This document shows positions 1 through 13,242 of a DNA stretch of 64,000 nucleotides, in pieces (position 1 is the first letter of the stretch; the number at the start of each line of letters is the position of its first letter). Below the pieces are notes generated by a model. It searched no databases, was not told the origin of the DNA, and saw only the letters and a program-made list of their open reading frames with translations. Source of the DNA: Hevea brasiliensis. Taxonomy: Eukaryota > Streptophyta > Magnoliopsida > Malpighiales > Euphorbiaceae. The translations under genes and the position numbers were made by a program. Location: positions 61,474,619 to 61,538,618 of the forward strand of contig NC_079507.1 of NCBI RefSeq assembly GCF_030052815.1. The letters are read 5' to 3'.

Positions 1-59
1 TCTAAAGGGTGAAGATGTCCTTGGATATTGGATAATCTTGATAAAGCTGAAGACGACAT
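1..59 (-). CDS. First coding exon of a gene leaving the window; possible peroxisome-targeted protein
   Basis: Reading leftward from an ATG at 59-57 gives an open frame to the window edge, starting MSSSALSRLSNIQGHLHPL. A good splice acceptor (pyrimidine-rich tract then CAG at 81-79) lies about 20 bases upstream of the ATG, so the exon would start near 78 with a short piece of leader. Residues 8-16 (RLSNIQGHL) fit the consensus of a type 2 peroxisomal targeting signal, R-L-x5-H-L, in the N-terminal place where such signals occur. The enzyme itself cannot be identified from 19 residues. A chance open frame is possible, but acceptor, start codon and PTS2 match together make a real exon fairly likely. 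It is divergent from the AP-1 sigma gene. Confidence 0.4.
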   Translation of the reverse strand, partial: MSSSALSRLSNIQGHLHPL

Positions 60-1639
60 TTTAGAAGAGTGATTGGAACTGCACAGAGACACAAAAGAGA
101 GTTAAACTAACCAGACTGGATATCAATGACCTGACATCACATAATTTGCACTCCACGTTCTCTTGAAAACATTCAAACCAAATTAAGATTCAAACAATTA
201 CACGAACAGTAGGAATATGAAGAGTATTAAAGAAGATAAAATAGAGAAACATGAAAAGGGTTAAGAAAGAGGTGGTATTAATACCGTATGTGTATTGTAG
301 AATCTTCAACGTCCAGCCGTCGCCGGGACTTGAGTATGCCGGATTCGATGAGATGGTGAATCAAGAGGGAAGGAAAAAAAGGCGTATACAGTGTTCACTA
401 TTCAGCTTAACCAGAACGAGAACGACCTAGCTGTACAAGAACCGGGTTTTATGGGTTTGATTCACCGGTTGGCCCAAGCATGATTGAATCATTGGTAAGT
501 CGTGCTGGTGATAAACGCCTTGTTCTTATGTGAAAATTTTAATTTTGTAAGGCTTAAAATAAATATAAAAGACAATATATTTATATTAATTATTGTAAAT
601 GAGTTCATTATTTTTTTATTTAATTTTATTTTTTATATAATTTTATTAGATTTTTATAACATAAGTTTAAGGTTTTTTTACTTATATAGAAATTTTTATA
701 TACTTTGAAGATATATTTTTTATTTCATATAATAATATTAAAAAATAAAAATTTTTAAAAAATTTTATAATTATTTAATAGTAAAGAAATAAACAAATAA
801 CTTAATAAAAAATGTGATTATTAGTTTTATATATTAATATATTTAATTTTAATATTTCATAATTATTAATATTCTAATTTAACAAGTAATCTTAAATTGA
901 ATAAAATTATATATATAAATAAAACAACCAATTTAATTTATTTTCTCATTTTAAATTTAAAAATTCTAACTTATAATTATATATATATTTTTTAACTTTT
1001 AAATTTCATTTTAAATTATGATTAACTGAATGCTTATATTATTACCAATGATAATATATTAAAATTATTTAATAAAAACTAACATGTGCATATTATAAAA
1101 AAAAAATTATAAATATTTTTTTTACATTTTTTTCTGTGGACACTATTTTTAAAAATAGTAACATTTTCAATTTATTTTAATAATATTACTTAAGCATTTT
1201 CTGTAATATTTATCTATTATAAAAAATAATACTTTAGAATGACAAATGATTTTAATTGATATATTATTATTTTCATCTATTTTTAAAATTATTTTAAAAT
1301 ATTATAAATAATGTCTATGAATATTTTTATCATATTAATTTAAAGTTAGCAGTGTATTAAATGTTATATTTGGTCACAATTATGTGCTTAAAAATTATTC
1401 AGAATATAAAATGAAATTAATTGGGATTTTGGGTTGGGCTTTCTCATTTCTAGGGTTTGGTGCAGTCACAGGGTCAGGGTATCTGGCCCAACTTGCACTT
1501 TATTTATTTAAGTTCAAGTTTCAATTCTATAACTGCATATTCGGGTAAAAAAGAAAAAAAAAAAGCCGTGGTATAGAAGCTTGGACAGAGGTTTTGACGG
1601 AGTTGTGAACTGATCTCTTGATAAGATCAAGCAGAGAAC
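60..1639. other. Intergenic region between two divergent genes
   Basis: Positions 60 to about 480 are of mixed composition and probably hold the leader, leader intron and promoter of the minus-strand gene ending at 1. Positions 500-1400 are extremely AT-rich with many A and T runs and no recognisable gene or element. Positions 1430-1639 become less AT-rich and presumably hold the proximal promoter and 5' leader of the AP-1 sigma gene. I see no conserved promoter motif that I would name with confidence. Confidence 0.5.
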
Positions 1640-3538
1640 ATGGTAAGCTTTTTCAATTTTGTTTTGGTTGCTGCCTTTTTCATTAGATCTGTTGAAATTA
1701 TTTCAAAAATTTTTTATCGTTTGGGGTTTGGATCTAATACTTCATTTCTGTAATCTGGATTTGCTGCGCTATTTCATTCCAGTTGTGTTAACAGAAACAA
1801 TGGTTCATTGTGTGATGATTTTTTTTTTTTTTTGTGATTTTGAATTTTGATGGTTATGACTTGAGTTATGATTTTGGAAATTTTCAAATCATGAGACTAT
1901 TTGTTCTTTGCCTTGCCATGTTTGGATTTCAAATTTTTTACATCTAAGGGGGAGCTTTCCATTATCGAAAATCATTGCGATAATTCATTTCATTCTGTAA
2001 AGAAGAAGGAAATCCAATCATTTATATCTTCTAATTTTCTCCAAATTCTTTACCTAACAGTGGTTTACAAATTCATGTCATTGATTTAGTAATGTGAATA
2101 CAAACATTGATGGTTTCTGTTACTATGTGTACCAGATTCACTTTGTCCTCCTTATTAGTCGACAAGGAAAAGTGAGGTTGACCAAATGGTATTCGCCATA
2201 TTCTCAGAAGGAAAGAAATAAGGTAGTTATCGGAACTTATCTTCTTTCAGCTCTGTTGGTTCTGGATTCGGGATTTTGAGTAAACATATACTTATAAAGG
2301 CCACCATGATGATGGATTGTTGGTCTCGGGTGGTACTATTTTATGTTGAAAATTATCTGAAAATGTTGTGCTTTTTTAACATTACTAATATCTATTTGTG
2401 TATGTCAACACGTGAGAAGGTTATTCGTGAGCTAAGCGGAGTAATTCTGACTCGAGGGCCTAAGCTTTGTAATTTTGTTGAATGGAGAGGATACAAAGTT
2501 GTTTATAAAAGGTAATGCAAGAATATGACAGCACCTTTATTGTTATGCAGAGAATCAGTGAAGTGTGTTTTTGCCATCTTAGATCTGATCAATGTGTGGC
2601 TTCCAATGAATGAATTTTACAGATATGCTAGTCTTTATTTCTGCATGTGCATTGATCAGGATGACAACGAATTAGAGGTCCTTGAAATAATTCATCATTA
2701 TGTTGAGATTTTGGACCGGTATTTTGGCAGTGTGAGTAAACCTAACCCTGTGGACGCTCTATTTTTATTTAGGCTTGCTTTATTTCCTGAAAAATGATTT
2801 GCGTGTGGAAATTGTTTTTTGAGAAAATGAATTATGATGTGATTTATTGTACACTGAAAAACTCCTGGGAACTATATTTCTTTTGGTGTTATGAGTTTAA
2901 TTAAAAAATTTTCTCTGAATGGAAAAATACTCAGAATATTTGAACTCTTATGTATGAAACAAATGGAGTCTTAAACTCCTAATCATTCCATATTAATTGT
3001 TTGGTAATTCTTTTTATGCTTCCAGGTCTGTGAGTTGGACTTGATCTTCAACTTCCACAAGGTATGTGTATATCTTCCAGTCAGGATTTCTCCGTTGTAT
3101 AGGGTTTCATTTACACCCCTTTTTCTTTAGCATATCATTTGAAAATTAAATTTGGTGTATTACGATTGCCGCTGATAATTTGTGCTACAATTGGTTAGCC
3201 CAAATATGCCTCTGTTATTAAAGTAGATTGTTATTGTTTTTTTGTACACATGAATATGAGTGTTTCTTTGCTTAGTCATTTGTTTCTTTTAATATTGAAG
3301 GCCTACTATATTTTGGATGAGCTTTTGATTGCTGGCGAGCTTCAAGAGTCAAGCAAAAAAACAGTTGCCAGGCTAATAGCTGCACAGGTATAGCTTTTCT
3401 TGCCTCTGGTGTCTTCAGTTGTAGATTTTTCCTTGTTTACTGAGTTTATTATTCATTGAGCTGTAGGATTCACTGGTTGAGACTGCAAAAGAGCAGGCCA
3501 GTTCCATAAGTAACATTATTGCCCAGGCCACCAAGTAA
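1640..3538 (+). CDS. AP1S: AP-1 complex subunit sigma (small clathrin adaptor subunit)
   Basis: Small subunit of the AP-1 heterotetramer, which sorts cargo into clathrin-coated vesicles at the trans-Golgi network and early endosome. Seven coding exons: 1640-1642, 2136-2222, 2420-2511, 2623-2731, 3026-3061, 3301-3387 and 3467-3538, all with GT...AG borders. Together they give 161 residues, the normal length for plant AP-1 sigma. Exon 1 contributes only the ATG. The product begins [20 protein letters not shown], contains the family block [20 protein letters not shown] and the late [20 protein letters not shown] segment, and ends [11 protein letters not shown]. The whole chain is one longin-like sigma-adaptin domain (Clat_adaptor_s). 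The C-terminal region separates it from AP-2 sigma, which is shorter. No frame damage is visible. Exon 4 uses the donor GTGAGT directly after the Gly-Ser codons. Confidence 0.95.
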
Positions 3539-5117
3539 GATACGAAAGAGCAGTTGTATTTTGTATTGGTTGATTTTGAAATGCCGCGCTGTCATTGGTT
3601 GATGTATTTGCAATTTTTCTTCTTGATATGTGAAATATATGTTATGCTTGTATTTTACTAAACTGGATAGTTATTGTGATTCACCTAGAATTATATTTCA
3701 AATGTGATTCATATGATTGGGGCCTCTATCAGTTGAAACTGATAATTAACTCAAGTACTCTGTGAAAGTGTGAATGTTGTTGGCAGTGATTGTAATTAAA
3801 TGCTAGAATACTAATTGAGTAGAGGCTACCTCATTGTTGACAGAGATTGATGGAACTTTTTTCCCCTGAAGTCAGGTACCTGGGTTCTCAAATTTGTGTT
3901 AGATAAACTTTTCCCACTCTAATTTCTTTTAGTGGGGCATTAGAAACACAACTAACAATTTTGTCGTAGGTTGTTTTCTGATGAGTAATATTGTATGTAG
4001 TTGTAGCGGGGGAGCAGGCAGGCTAATGTTGTTGTGGCCACAATGGCTATGGCCCATGAAAACATAATAAATTATACACCGTCGTCAGATCCTGAAGGAT
4101 TAAATGAGGCTGAATCATTTGGTCTTGAGAGTTATTATGCACAGTGTAACATACTGAGAACCCAGGAAATGGCATTGTGGTGTATGTTACGTTCCTTAGA
4201 GCTTTTCCTAGCAAGTTGGAGCTCTTGCATTAGTTGTAATGTAATATAGAACATTCTTGCCTGGCTGTGGCTGGGGTAGAGAGCAAAATTATCCTTCATC
4301 AGATTAAATTATCCTTCAGCAGACTGCAAAGTATATTACAGCAAGTCTGAATCTATTTACCTATTGATGACTTAGTGTGGTTCTTTTTAGGCAGCATCTT
4401 ATGTTCTTTGAAGGGATTAAAAAGTTTAACATAGTGTTGCTGAGAGCCTGGAAAATGGCATCATGCTACCTCCACAAGTGGATTTCCTGGCAAGTTAAAG
4501 CGCTTGTGCACGTAGCTGTCATGTAACATAAACATTCTTGCCTGGCTGGGGTAGACTACATTAGGTTGCCATTCTAACTTTCCCTTTCATTTTGTTATTT
4601 CATTTAATTATCTTTCTGCCTCTTACCAATATTATTGGGTTGTCTGTGAGGACTAGAAAGAAAATGTGGGGATATTTATGCCACAGAAGTCGTTCAGTCA
4701 ATGAGATTCTATTAAATGTAGGGTTTCCTAGAATGTAGGTCCAGAATACTTGAATAGAAATCCATTTCAACTCCCATGCACTTGTGTGCTTCTGAATGCG
4801 TAGTCTATTTATCTCGTTCTCATTACTGCAGTTTCATGCTTCATAAGCTGAGTCAAACCTGTACAATGCCTTATCGTAACATACAAGATATTGGTACAAA
4901 CTGCATAATCTCCCATTTACAAATCACATTTTGGCGATCCAGCACAATTGACGTGACATGAACAAATAAGATAGCAATCATATCATAAGATGTCGCTTGG
5001 AGCAGCGCCAAATGTGAGTTATGCGAAAGAAAAGAAGCAATTTGACGCTGAAAAATTATGAACTGTTAACCAGAAATAATGCTTCTCTGAATTGATGACA
5101 CTAATTCATAAGAACCT
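3539..5117. other. Intergenic region between convergent genes
   Basis: Holds the 3' end of the AP-1 sigma transcript on the left and of the PHOT2 transcript on the right, since the two genes converge. No coding potential beyond short chance frames. The only structure I see is a diverged duplicated segment at about 4130-4555, listed separately. Confidence 0.6.
4130..4555. repeat. Diverged tandem duplication, period about 281 bp
   Basis: Two related segments, roughly 4130-4275 and 4425-4555, share blocks in the same order: GAGA(A/G)CC(C/T), AAATGGCAT, TTCCT(A/G)GCAAGTT, and ACATTCTTGCCTGGCTG (starting at 4251 and 4532) followed by GGGGTAG. They lie downstream of AP-1 sigma. Origin is unknown; it could be an old local duplication or part of a degenerate element. 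Confidence 0.55.
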
Positions 5118-5834
5118 TTAAAAAATCTCCATATGCATAGACGATTCAGACGATTCAAGCACTCCATCATCTTCCCAGGTAACATCTTTGGCGTTAGGAT
5201 CTTTTTCAATTAACTGAAGAGGAACATCCAGTGGTGGTGGGCTCTGCACGTATTCAGCATTCAAGAGATGCAACCATGGATAAACATTGTTAGCCTAAGG
5301 TGCTATCAGTTTATAGAAAGTTATCTAACTCTTGATTAGCATATACCTACTTCCTAGGAGCTTCTCTAACTCTCGAATTTCTGTCATTAAATTTATAGTT
5401 TCAAAGAAGATTGAAAAACAGGTACCATGCAGCGTATAAGAGGCCAGTTAATTCCACGGAAAAAAGGATGTTTGATTTCATTTGCACCAGTCTTTGATCC
5501 TAAACGAATGCCTGGGTCTCTGCTCAACAGTGCATTAATCAATTGCCTGGCAGCAAGACTAACCTGGTAATCATCATTAACGCCACTAAATAATTGTTCT
5601 TAAGAAATTAATATCACAAATATAATCTTATTTGTAGGATTTTTCCAGGATTGTAAATAGTTCTTACTGGTATGTTACTCGGAAACGTCAGATCTTTGTG
5701 CAAAATGTTTGCAAATGTCTTTTGTCTGTTATTTCCTCTGAAAGGTGTATGGCCATATAGCATCTCATACAACAAAATACCTGATGTCCAAATTTAAATA
5801 AAAATTTCAAGTTTATGGTGATAATTCGCTAGTC

Positions 5835-5837
<3 letters not shown>

Positions 5838-5896
<59 letters not shown>
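5838..5896. repeat. (TAA)n microsatellite
   Basis: About 20 uninterrupted TAA/AAT units in a PHOT2 intron, between the exons at 5668-5780 and 6090-6141. A long, clean run like this is likely to vary in length between accessions. Confidence 0.9.
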
Positions 5897-5899
<3 letters not shown>

Positions 5900-6693
5900 G
5901 ATAATGGTTCATCTTCATCAGGATTTTTTTTTTTTTTTTGGAATGAAGTGCTCAATTAGCAAATATTATAAGTAAGCACACTTAGAAACAAAGAATGTAT
6001 CAAACAAAAATTGAGGGCTGCATATGTTAATTTTAATTACGTGCTTAATCAGGATGCGTGATGCTTATTTATGATGCATTTGTGCTTACCAAAAGACCAC
6101 CAGTCAATGGCACTACTGTGGCCTGTGCCTGTGATTATTTCCTGAATTCAAAGAAACAAGAAAGAATTCTTTCACATAAATGAAAAAATGGGGAATATTT
6201 AAGCTCACTTCCATAATAATAATTATAAAACCATATTAGCGTTTAATTGTAGAAAACAACATCAGACATTATTTTAACATTTTATTCTAACCCCTTTAAT
6301 CCAAACCGTTCTTTTAGCACAACCCCAGTACATAGACATTAAACAACTCCACTCCAGAACAAGCATAATCCATGAAATTTGTTCTGCAGAATTTCCCTAG
6401 CCATTCTGGAGTCTAACATATTTTGCAGATAATACAAAAAAAAAAAAATTAATTATAACATTTCAAGCAAATGAAGTACATAATTATCAAGTGCAAAAAA
6501 ATATGTATATTCAACTTACAGGAGCAATGTATTCTCCAGTTCCAACAAAAGAATTTGATTGTGTTGCTGGTTCGGCAACAAATGTTGGCAGTGGTTGACT
6601 TCTAGACCTTTGATCATTAGGCAGCAGGTGCTTTATTATCTGCAATAACATTTTTCACGAGAGATTGTACGTTTATGTTTTAGCCAAAAATCA

Positions 6694-6903
<210 letters not shown>

Positions 6904-7100
6904 TCAGTTAATGAAAGTACCTAAACAGTGAAGATATTCCAAGCTGACGACAACCTCTGCTGCATAGAACCTGAAGACGTAGTTATGAAAAACAATGAAG
7001 TAGAAAATTGAAATTTTAAGATGTGATGAAAATGGCAACTCTTACTATATGATTGTTGTGGATTTGAAATCATTTCAACTCTTTATGAAGAGTCACTTGA

Positions 7101-7207
7101 AAGGGCGAGCTTCAGTGCAACCATAAGGTTGCTCCTTTGTGACGGAAGGTAAAGGGTTTTGAGTCCTGGAAACAGCCTCTCTACAAAAAGTTGGGGGAAG
7201 GTTGCAT
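7101..7207 (+). mobile_element. Au-type SINE fragment
   Basis: The segment contains a tRNA-like head (GGCGAGCTTCAGTGCAACC ... GGTTGCTCCTTTGTGAC) followed by a box-B-like GGTTTTGAGTCC and TGGAAACAGCCTCTCTAC, the hallmark order of plant Au SINEs. It lies in a PHOT2 intron between the exons at 6921-6970 and 7295-7398. The 3' tail appears truncated or diverged after about 7207. A second copy of the same family lies at 42715-42860 in the opposite orientation. Confidence 0.65.
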
Positions 7208-7867
7208 TGCCAACAAGCAAATACCATTGTGGTAATTGTAAAGCGAAGAATGGTTTTGTTGCTGCAAAATGTTAAATCAGAAAAATGGGAGTACGTTACA
7301 GATTCCTCCTTGAATAATTTCTTAGGTTGCTTGTCAAGCAATGCAAATAGCTCTCCTCCAGGGCAAAAGTCTGTTATCAGATAAACATGTGTAGAAGTCT
7401 GAGGAAACAAAGAAACATCAGTGAACTAGTCAATCAGTAAATCCCATTGATAGGGGATAAATTTTATGGTACTTCATCAATGAAGCATGCTAAATTGTAA
7501 CAAAAATAGTGCCTTGCCAAAATATGGTAACAGAAACCAAGAAAACAACAGGAATTACAGTTTTGAGTGACCAACTACAAGTCTTGTGAATTCAAGTTCC
7601 TTCTTTTTCTCTTAAGAACTCCTAGTTACATGCACACTCAAACAAAAATGTGTCAGTACATATTTATATATGTGAAAGCATTCAACCCAAGAACTTAGGC
7701 GACAGGCCCTTCTCCACATTAATTCCTGAAGAAACATCACACACAAGCAACAAATTTCAATGGGATTTCTCCAAGAAAGCAAATACAGAAATCCCTCAAA
7801 TAATTGATATTCTACTTGGAAACTGAAAATATTAACTATAAGAGAGTATCAAATTTAAGGATAATAT

Positions 7868-7931
7868 ATGATATTATTAAGTTAAATAACTTCTTCATAT
7901 GATATTATTAAGTTAAATAACTTCTTCATAT
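7868..7931. repeat. 31-bp tandem duplication in a PHOT2 intron
   Basis: The unit ATGATATTATTAAGTTAAAT plus AACTTCTTCAT occurs twice head to tail with no difference that I can see, and a partial third start (ATGATATT) follows. Near-identity suggests a recent slippage or repair event. Confidence 0.85.
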
Positions 7932-10900
7932 GATATTTTCAAGTAACTGGCTTCGATCATGATTCTGCAGCAGCAGCAGCAATCATGCAGTTTCAACTTC
8001 AATAATGTGAGGTTGCGAAATAATGAAGTTTCCATCCATTGCCATTGAAATAGTATTATGGACTGTCTAGTGGTTAGGCATTTGCAAGTAGATAGAGCTC
8101 AAGATCCCAATGTAGCATCTTAAATGAAAAATACCTGAAAGGAAGTATATAGCGTGGGAAGGAAAGGATGATCCAGAAGTGAAATGATTTCTCTTTCAGT
8201 GCATGCTCGGTGTACCTGTAGAGTAAATGAAATGAATAATTTTAAATGACCTTTACATCATTTGTCATTAGTCATGAATTATTACCTCTTTAGGGGAAAT
8301 TCTGTAATTTTCCATTTTCTACATATTTTCTTAGAAGTTAAACTAAACTGAATGGAACACAAACTATAAAAGAATTTTGTGTTCCTATCAATATAAAGAC
8401 TTGAGAGGATAAAAGAAAAAAGAAAGTCTCTATAGTATAGTACTCTTTGCGTCTGCTTAGGTGATAGGTCAGTCCTATGTCCTATCATGATCAAATAGTG
8501 ACAATACTTTATGAATGAAAATTCAGTCAGTTTTAATCAATTTCCAAGCTTCCCAGTATAATTTTTGTACATCATGCCTAACCTTAGAGGGAATTTGTTA
8601 TTTTCCCATGAAAATATATCCTGTATCAAGTGTTCATATATCAGAGGTTTAAGTGACTTGCAGAAAAAGAAAGTGGTTGGAATTTCAAGAATCACTGTTC
8701 AGACCTTGTTACGGTTCAGCATCATAGATTTTTCCACTGCCTTCATAGCATACAGTTGTCCTGTACCTTTCAGTTCCACCAAATGAACACTGCAACCAAT
8801 ACAAGAATAATAGAAAACTAATGTAAATGTAAAGGATCTATAACATCACATTCTAAGGAAGGCTGACCTCTAAGCATAAAGAAGCAATAATAAAGAGATC
8901 AGTGGTGGCACAAGAATATGAACGGTACTGAGCAGCCATAGGAAAGGTTAAAAATGAAGCAAAATAACGCCTCTCTTTTTTCTTTTCTTCTGCTATTCGT
9001 TGTCAATCTACATAAACTACCATAAATGCTATAAAAAATAAAAAGTTCTTGACAATTATAATGAATTGAAAGAATGCTATGTACGGTATATTTATAAAAG
9101 CAACAATAAAAATGGTATAGTTAACTCCAGTAATAGTTTGGAAGTAATAAATAGTCAAGTTTCATGTACGGAAATCACCTATTTCAACAAAATATTTACA
9201 CAAAGACAAGTACCTTAGCACTATACCTGCCAGTATCACCACAACCCAAGGGTTTTATGGGCTTGAAATGTTGTATTCCTATTTTCACACCGCAGGAAGT
9301 GATCTGCGGAGACAACGATGAACCTTAATGTCATGACTTATTACTCAAGGAGACATACAACCACAAGAAGTTGAGAATAACTAGAAGGAACACAAATAGT
9401 TGTGTGATAGAGCCATAATTGTAAATGTCTCTTATAAGTGAAGCATCCAATAAAATAATTTGGGAAGGTTAGCCATAGATCTTTTTTATGAAGCAAACAA
9501 TATGTGAGTCAATTAGATTACTTGTGAATCAGAGAGTTTTACTTAAAGATTTATCCTGCAAATCAATATAATAAAAATAGGTTAAGTATGGAACTGCATG
9601 GTACTACAGGGTGGTAGACTGGTACAGTTAGGTTCAATAACTGGCACCTTTTGTATTGCTATCCATGAAGCAATATCCCTTTTGTGAGGCCGTGGGAATA
9701 TGGGCTGAGAATGCAATGCGCACAAATCGTCTGCTGTCTGGAAAATAGCATTATGTATAAGCTTGCATGAGCTATGTGCAATATAATTGTTTAAAAAGTA
9801 TAAAATTTCATCATTCCAAGACATAATAAGTTCTATGGAGTAAGACTAAGAAGCATAAAACTAAAGAATAAATTAATTGTTGCTGCATTTATATCCATAT
9901 AAGCATTTGCACAAGGCTATCCAACACCATGATCCCAATAGATTTTCTGAAAATTTCATTGCTCGTGAAAGAATATAGCTACCAAATCAACTAAACTTGC
10001 ATGTAAAAACGACTTGCAAAACAATGCATACTTAGAGAACATCATAAATCCATGAGCATAAGGATTTTCTGTGTGTGGTGCACTAATTGAGGTTCCTGTA
10101 AATTTTTGTCTGATATTTACCAAGTAAATTCTGAAGCCTATTATATTCAGACATTTTAAACATCTCCAAATTTTACTTTATTCTTTTTAGGAAATTTGAG
10201 GTTTTCGGTCATCAAACTTCAGTGACCATGCATTTAGATATGCTATCCTTGGCAGTACGCCATTTATCATTAAAAAAAAAAAAGACCTGAAAGCTCAAAA
10301 TGGAAAAAGACAGCAGCTAATTATCAGCCAGACACTAGTGAAAAGAGTGCCTTACCGAGTTGGCGTCAGGAAGTTCTCTAACAGCTTCATCAACATTTTC
10401 TGCAGTAGCTTTAACCTGGTAAAAACCAAATTTCGAAATGGTTAGAAACAAATTATTGTGTTTTAGTGTTTGGATTCAGAAATGAACCTATTGAAGTTAA
10501 AAGATTTGCATGACAAGGCCTGAACGAAATCAATATTAAGTGCTGCTTTGAAATTTTTTCCTTTGATAAGTACTACTATAAGAAATACCATTCTTATATG
10601 AAAATTTTCGAATTCTTAGAATGTGTATAGATAACAAATGTCATTACTACTCTTTTAGCTATGCGCTCCTTAGATATCCCTACATTTTTTCTTTGTTGAT
10701 ACCATGATAATGGAGTTTTGAATGTCATGTGTGCCCACAGGAGGACATGAGCAAATTCTGATTATTTCAATTAATTAGTGCTTTAGCTAATTTCCTGAGT
10801 AAATGATTTAATGGAAACTCTGATATCCGCTGACAAAGAAACACCAATGACAGTAAAACTACAAACCAACTCAGTTTTCTCCGAGAGGCGGTTTCGCAGG

Positions 10901-11230
10901 GGTTCCACATGTCGTTTCCATCCAGTTGAACACCAATGAAGTATTGGAGCTCACCCTAAACAAATAACAAGGGCTTTGTGAGAATAGATAAAGAAAATGA
11001 GAAGATGCAGTATAGCTAACTTGAAAATGAAGATGATTGTCTAGAATAACACAGCCACCTTTCGGTCATGCATTGGTTGCAAGTGGAATAAGTTCCAGAA
11101 TTTCTTTCCTGCAAATCATGAAACCATGTAAATCCATAAATGTAATAACAAAAAGTTGAGAAACTACATTTTTAATAAGAGGCAAATTTATCCTTCAAAA
11201 AATTATATATCTTGAACTTTCAGGCAAATG

Positions 11231-11261
<31 letters not shown>
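11231..11261. repeat. (CT)n microsatellite
   Basis: About 15 CT units in a PHOT2 intron, next to the exon at 11356-11462. Confidence 0.85.
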
Positions 11262-11264
<3 letters not shown>

Positions 11265-13242
11265 TCTTTAACCTTCAAGTAAAATAGGTGCAGTGGACAA
11301 GTAATTTTTGTAGTTTTCACTATTTTGGCATCAAAGGAAATTCTCAATCACATACCATTTTTGGTGTAGTTGATCAATTGAACAGTAATTCCCCGCTGTT
11401 CTCTGATAGCATCTCTTATCTTCGAGACAATTGCTTGATCTGTTTCAGGTCCTTGAAGAAACCAATGTATTGCAGAAATTACTTTCAAGTGCCTAGAATA
11501 TCCAGAAACTAATGTTATTACCTACACTTTTGTTACTGTTACTTCATGTCGTTCATTCCAAAACATGAAATTAGTTTATAATTGTCCAACTCGTAGCAAC
11601 TATGGTTTCTTTAGAACATGAAAATAACAAGTCAAGAACATTACAGTACATCTGCCCTGAGAATTGGAACTGGCCACCCTTAAACCAGTTCTGATATTTT
11701 GACAACATCCAAAGAAATTTCATAACTTTTTTGTAGCAGAACCCATGTAAGGATTAAACTGTCAATATCTGAAATATTAGATGGAAGTTAGAAGTTACAG
11801 TTTCATGGGGCATTTTCCTCGATGATTTATGGAGGATTAACACATAAAGAAACTCTTGGGCTCACATAATTTATGAAGGAACTGAATAATGGACCGCACT
11901 TATGATACTTGTGACTTGTCATGGAAACTAGAAAAGCTCTAGAACCTAAAGAAAAAACTAGAAATGACATTGAAACAAAGAAGGTTCTAGTACAATATAT
12001 GTGGCGTAACTTAAGGCTTATAAAATGGGAGGTAGATGGGGAAAAGCAGTGCAGACAGTCACAAAATGAAGATATAAAAAACAGTAAATTTCATACCGAC
12101 AGTTTCTTCCCAAGATTTCTTCACGTGTATATTCTGTTAGTTCGAGAATATCTGCACAGAAAGAATCAAATAATATAATATGCATGATGTTAAACTGCAT
12201 ATGTTTTCAGTTTTCTATCATGAAATATGATGCAAAACTGACTACATATTTTATACTATGACATAGAAGAGAATTGAACTCCTTGCTTGATGATAGTTTC
12301 AACATAAATGGAAATACTGATCATAGCTCCATAAAACCTTCCTAGTGCTCGATTATCACATAAGGAACATGAAAGTGCACATGCAAAAAACAAGCTCGCT
12401 GTGACAAAAGCTAATTGCATTATAAGTGATTGGAAGCCATGGATGGAAACCACGGAAAGATGCAGATCTTTCCACATCACAAACAAGGACAATTATGGGA
12501 AATGAGCTGATTTAGCATGTTAGAATGAAGAAAGCCTTTGAATCCAGGCCTCTAGTACGAAAGCAAGTAGGTGTTACTAGTAAACTAGGTGGCATATTCC
12601 TATGTTCACACCATATTTTGGTCAACCATTAAATTCATAATTTGTGTAATTAATATACAATTTTTTTTTCTTTAAAAGCTGTAATGCAGTTTTAATTTCA
12701 TAGAACTACTAATTTTCTAGGATGGATTTCCGATCTAAACATTACCCGACCTTGACAAGTTATTTTAATTGTGGCCCGATCACAGGTTACTCTTCTGAAC
12801 TCAGCAATGGTCCAAGTTGCTTTCCAAATAAATGTTTCGAAATTATTCAATCTTATGCACATTTATGTTCAGTTGTTTTCCGATCTCTACATCATGTGTT
12901 CATATGTTCAAGTTTCAGGATTATCTGATCTTATGCATTTTTATGTTCAGTCGGTTTTCGATCTCTTCTTCTCTATTCATCCAATTCTGATCAATATCTA
13001 ATCTTTGGATTATCCGATCCTACGTTCTGTTGCTTTCCGATCTCAATAACATTGTGTTCAAATACCTCAAAATTCTAAATTGCGATGTCTTGCGTTCTGT
13101 TATCCGGTCTTAATTGTGCGAACACTTTGTTTTGATAAAGGTTAATGTTTTATCCAATCTCTTAAGTAATTATTCACTATCAGAAAGTACTAGATGGCTC
13201 ATGCAAAAAGAGTTATATTATTTATCTAAAAAACTATTACAT

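Noticed and set aside
7093..7410. 105-codon minus-strand frame as a separate small gene
   Set aside because: Its first third is the PHOT2 kinase exon 7295-7398; the rest is intron and SINE read-through.
12722..13130. Repeated TTATGTTCAG/TTTCCGATCTC words considered as a CRISPR-like or satellite array
   Set aside because: Only two or three diverged units of about 78 bp at the left edge of the retroelement relic in a plant nuclear genome.
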